64,000 bases of DNA from Benincasa hispida (Eukaryota; Streptophyta; Magnoliopsida; Cucurbitales; Cucurbitaceae). The stretch is taken from NCBI RefSeq assembly GCF_009727055.1, contig NC_052350.1, positions 41,030,372 to 41,094,371 on the forward strand, given 5' to 3'. The notes under the pieces are model-generated. The model was not told the DNA's origin. It saw nothing but the letters and a program-made list of their open reading frames with translations, and searched no databases. Made by a program: the position numbers and the translations under genes. Numbering within the stretch: position 1 is the first letter of the stretch; every line of letters begins with the position of its first letter. This document shows positions 63,401-64,000 of this stretch, one piece after another.

Positions 63401-64000
63401 CCATTTAGGTTGCTGCTTAAGGCATGATCCACTTTTATATCTCAGATACATGCTCAATTTTACATAAAATAACCACGAATATTTGTTTATTGGATATGAA
63501 TAAATGCAAATAAAATAATTATTATTTTATTAATAACAATGTGTACAAAGTTTACAAGCTACGAGACTCCAGGAGAATTCGGACACCAATCCCAACAAGA
63601 CTGATAACTGCACTCCTTACACTATATATATATATTTATGTGTCCTTTAGATATAATTGGTCAATAGTACAATGACACTTCACAAATTGCTCGTAAGTAT
63701 AGTTGGGCCAAAATTATCGCCCTTGTAGTTACATCTAACTCCTTAAGTACCATTGATCCCTCTAACGAATAATAAGTCATAGTCCAACTATGATCAAACT
63801 CCTCTCGAGCCAAGAAAAGGTGTTGCGCCACATTGTTCAAGCCCCAAAATCAGCCTTTAAGGGAGTAATTCATATACTTACCCTTACATTAGGGAATGAG
63901 AGAAATCCATTTTGTGTAGTTGTGTTTCCAGCCCTCCAATCAGACGAACCTCTGAAATGGTAGACATGTTGAGTTGGCGATCTGGCCACTCTCACCCATG
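60484..64000 (-). repeat. LTR K6, 5' LTR of element Q, split by solo LTR K7 and cut by the window edge
   Basis: The left end (minus-strand end) is CGGTCCTTCA. It matches K3 closely (shared CAATTTCAAATCTTACAGAG, AATAATTTTACA, AAGTCTAGAGATCTTCACG). It is interrupted at 61,560 and resumes at 63,603 with GATAACTGCACTCC. The minus-strand start lies beyond 64,000. Confidence 0.85.
61561..63597 (-). mobile_element. Solo LTR K7 nested in LTR K6
   Basis: Target duplication AGACT at 61556-61560 and 63598-63602. The minus-strand start is TGTTGGGATTGGTGTCC; its end is GATTTCCTTTA, where relatives have TTCCTTCA, so the terminal CA has become TA. Between them is one LTR of 2,037 bp with family landmarks and no coding region. 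At 61,992-62,099 it has extra three-base-loop hairpins GTCTAT-CGT-ATAGAC and GACTAT-TGT-ATAGTC. Confidence 0.87.

Larger units (their letters stand above)
43351..64000 (-). mobile_element. Ty1/copia element Q with many nested insertions (runs off the right edge)
   Basis: One minus-strand copia element spread over more than 20 kb. Its 3' LTR (K3) is 43351-48768, RNase H to integrase 48,8xx-51,399, continuing in 54,722-56,915 (integrase start, protease, gag). Leader sequence is at 58,969-60,469, the primer site at 60470-60481, and its 5' LTR (K6) starts at 60484. The interruptions are a hAT transposon in K3, LTR K4 in integrase (itself split by T2), LTR K5 in the leader and solo LTR K7 in K6. 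The coding text on the two sides of K4 joins correctly (about GKITKRSF / KGPLELVHS). Confidence 0.8.

Noticed and set aside
1..64000. tRNA, rRNA and snoRNA genes
   Set aside because: No cloverleaf with A and B boxes or rRNA core sequence was seen; the TGGTATCAGAGC-type words are retroelement primer sites.

Overview
The window is nuclear plant DNA. It contains one recognisable host gene, on the minus strand in the left 23 kb, and almost everything else is transposable-element (TE) sequence in layers. The host gene is the 5' half of the large subunit of the nuclear cap-binding complex (CBP80, known in Arabidopsis as ABH1). Ten exons with intact GT/AG borders encode residues 1 to about 327, and the gene runs off the left edge. 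The LTR families and AT-rich introns suggest a eudicot, probably a cucurbit; that assignment is inference, not proof.

Left third (1-23,400). The cap-binding gene is stretched by TE insertions. Intron 10 holds the 5' end of a Ty3/gypsy element (to 2,154). Intron 9 (5.1 kb) holds a deletion-bearing Ty1/copia element (3,480-7,522, TSD TATAT). Intron 8 (10.1 kb) holds a LINE fragment, a short-LTR retroelement (10,316-16,955, TSD GTAGG) whose two LTRs each carry a LINE and whose interior carries a Mutator-like element (TSD GTCATTTTT), and a 262-bp TRIM (TSD CTAAA). The other introns carry LINE tails.

Middle (23,400-43,350). This part has an AT-rich intergenic stretch, a possible Harbinger-like element, a LINE split by a 1.97-kb solo LTR, a copia 3' half on the minus strand, and a gypsy 3' LTR with gag/protease/integrase-tail remnants. 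Inside the gypsy gag lies the 38-bp Nextera junction adapter (38,061-38,098), so the assembly is chimeric there. A truncated LTR and a copia integrase fragment split by another LTR-like insertion follow.

Right third (43,351-64,000). This is essentially one minus-strand copia element whose LTRs and interior have been invaded repeatedly. A hAT transposon sits in its 3' LTR, two LTRs of its own or a closely related family sit in its coding and leader regions, one of these is itself split by a 1.48-kb LTR-like element, and a further solo LTR (TSD AGACT) lies in its 5' LTR. The 5' LTR runs off the right edge.

The most unusual pattern I see is in this recurrent ~2-kb LTR family (seven copies). Each well-preserved copy carries a run of short perfect hairpins, arms 5-13 bp, nearly all with a loop of exactly three bases and a core close to AT-NNG-AT. 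I found no RNA genes, CRISPR arrays or bacterial-type systems.
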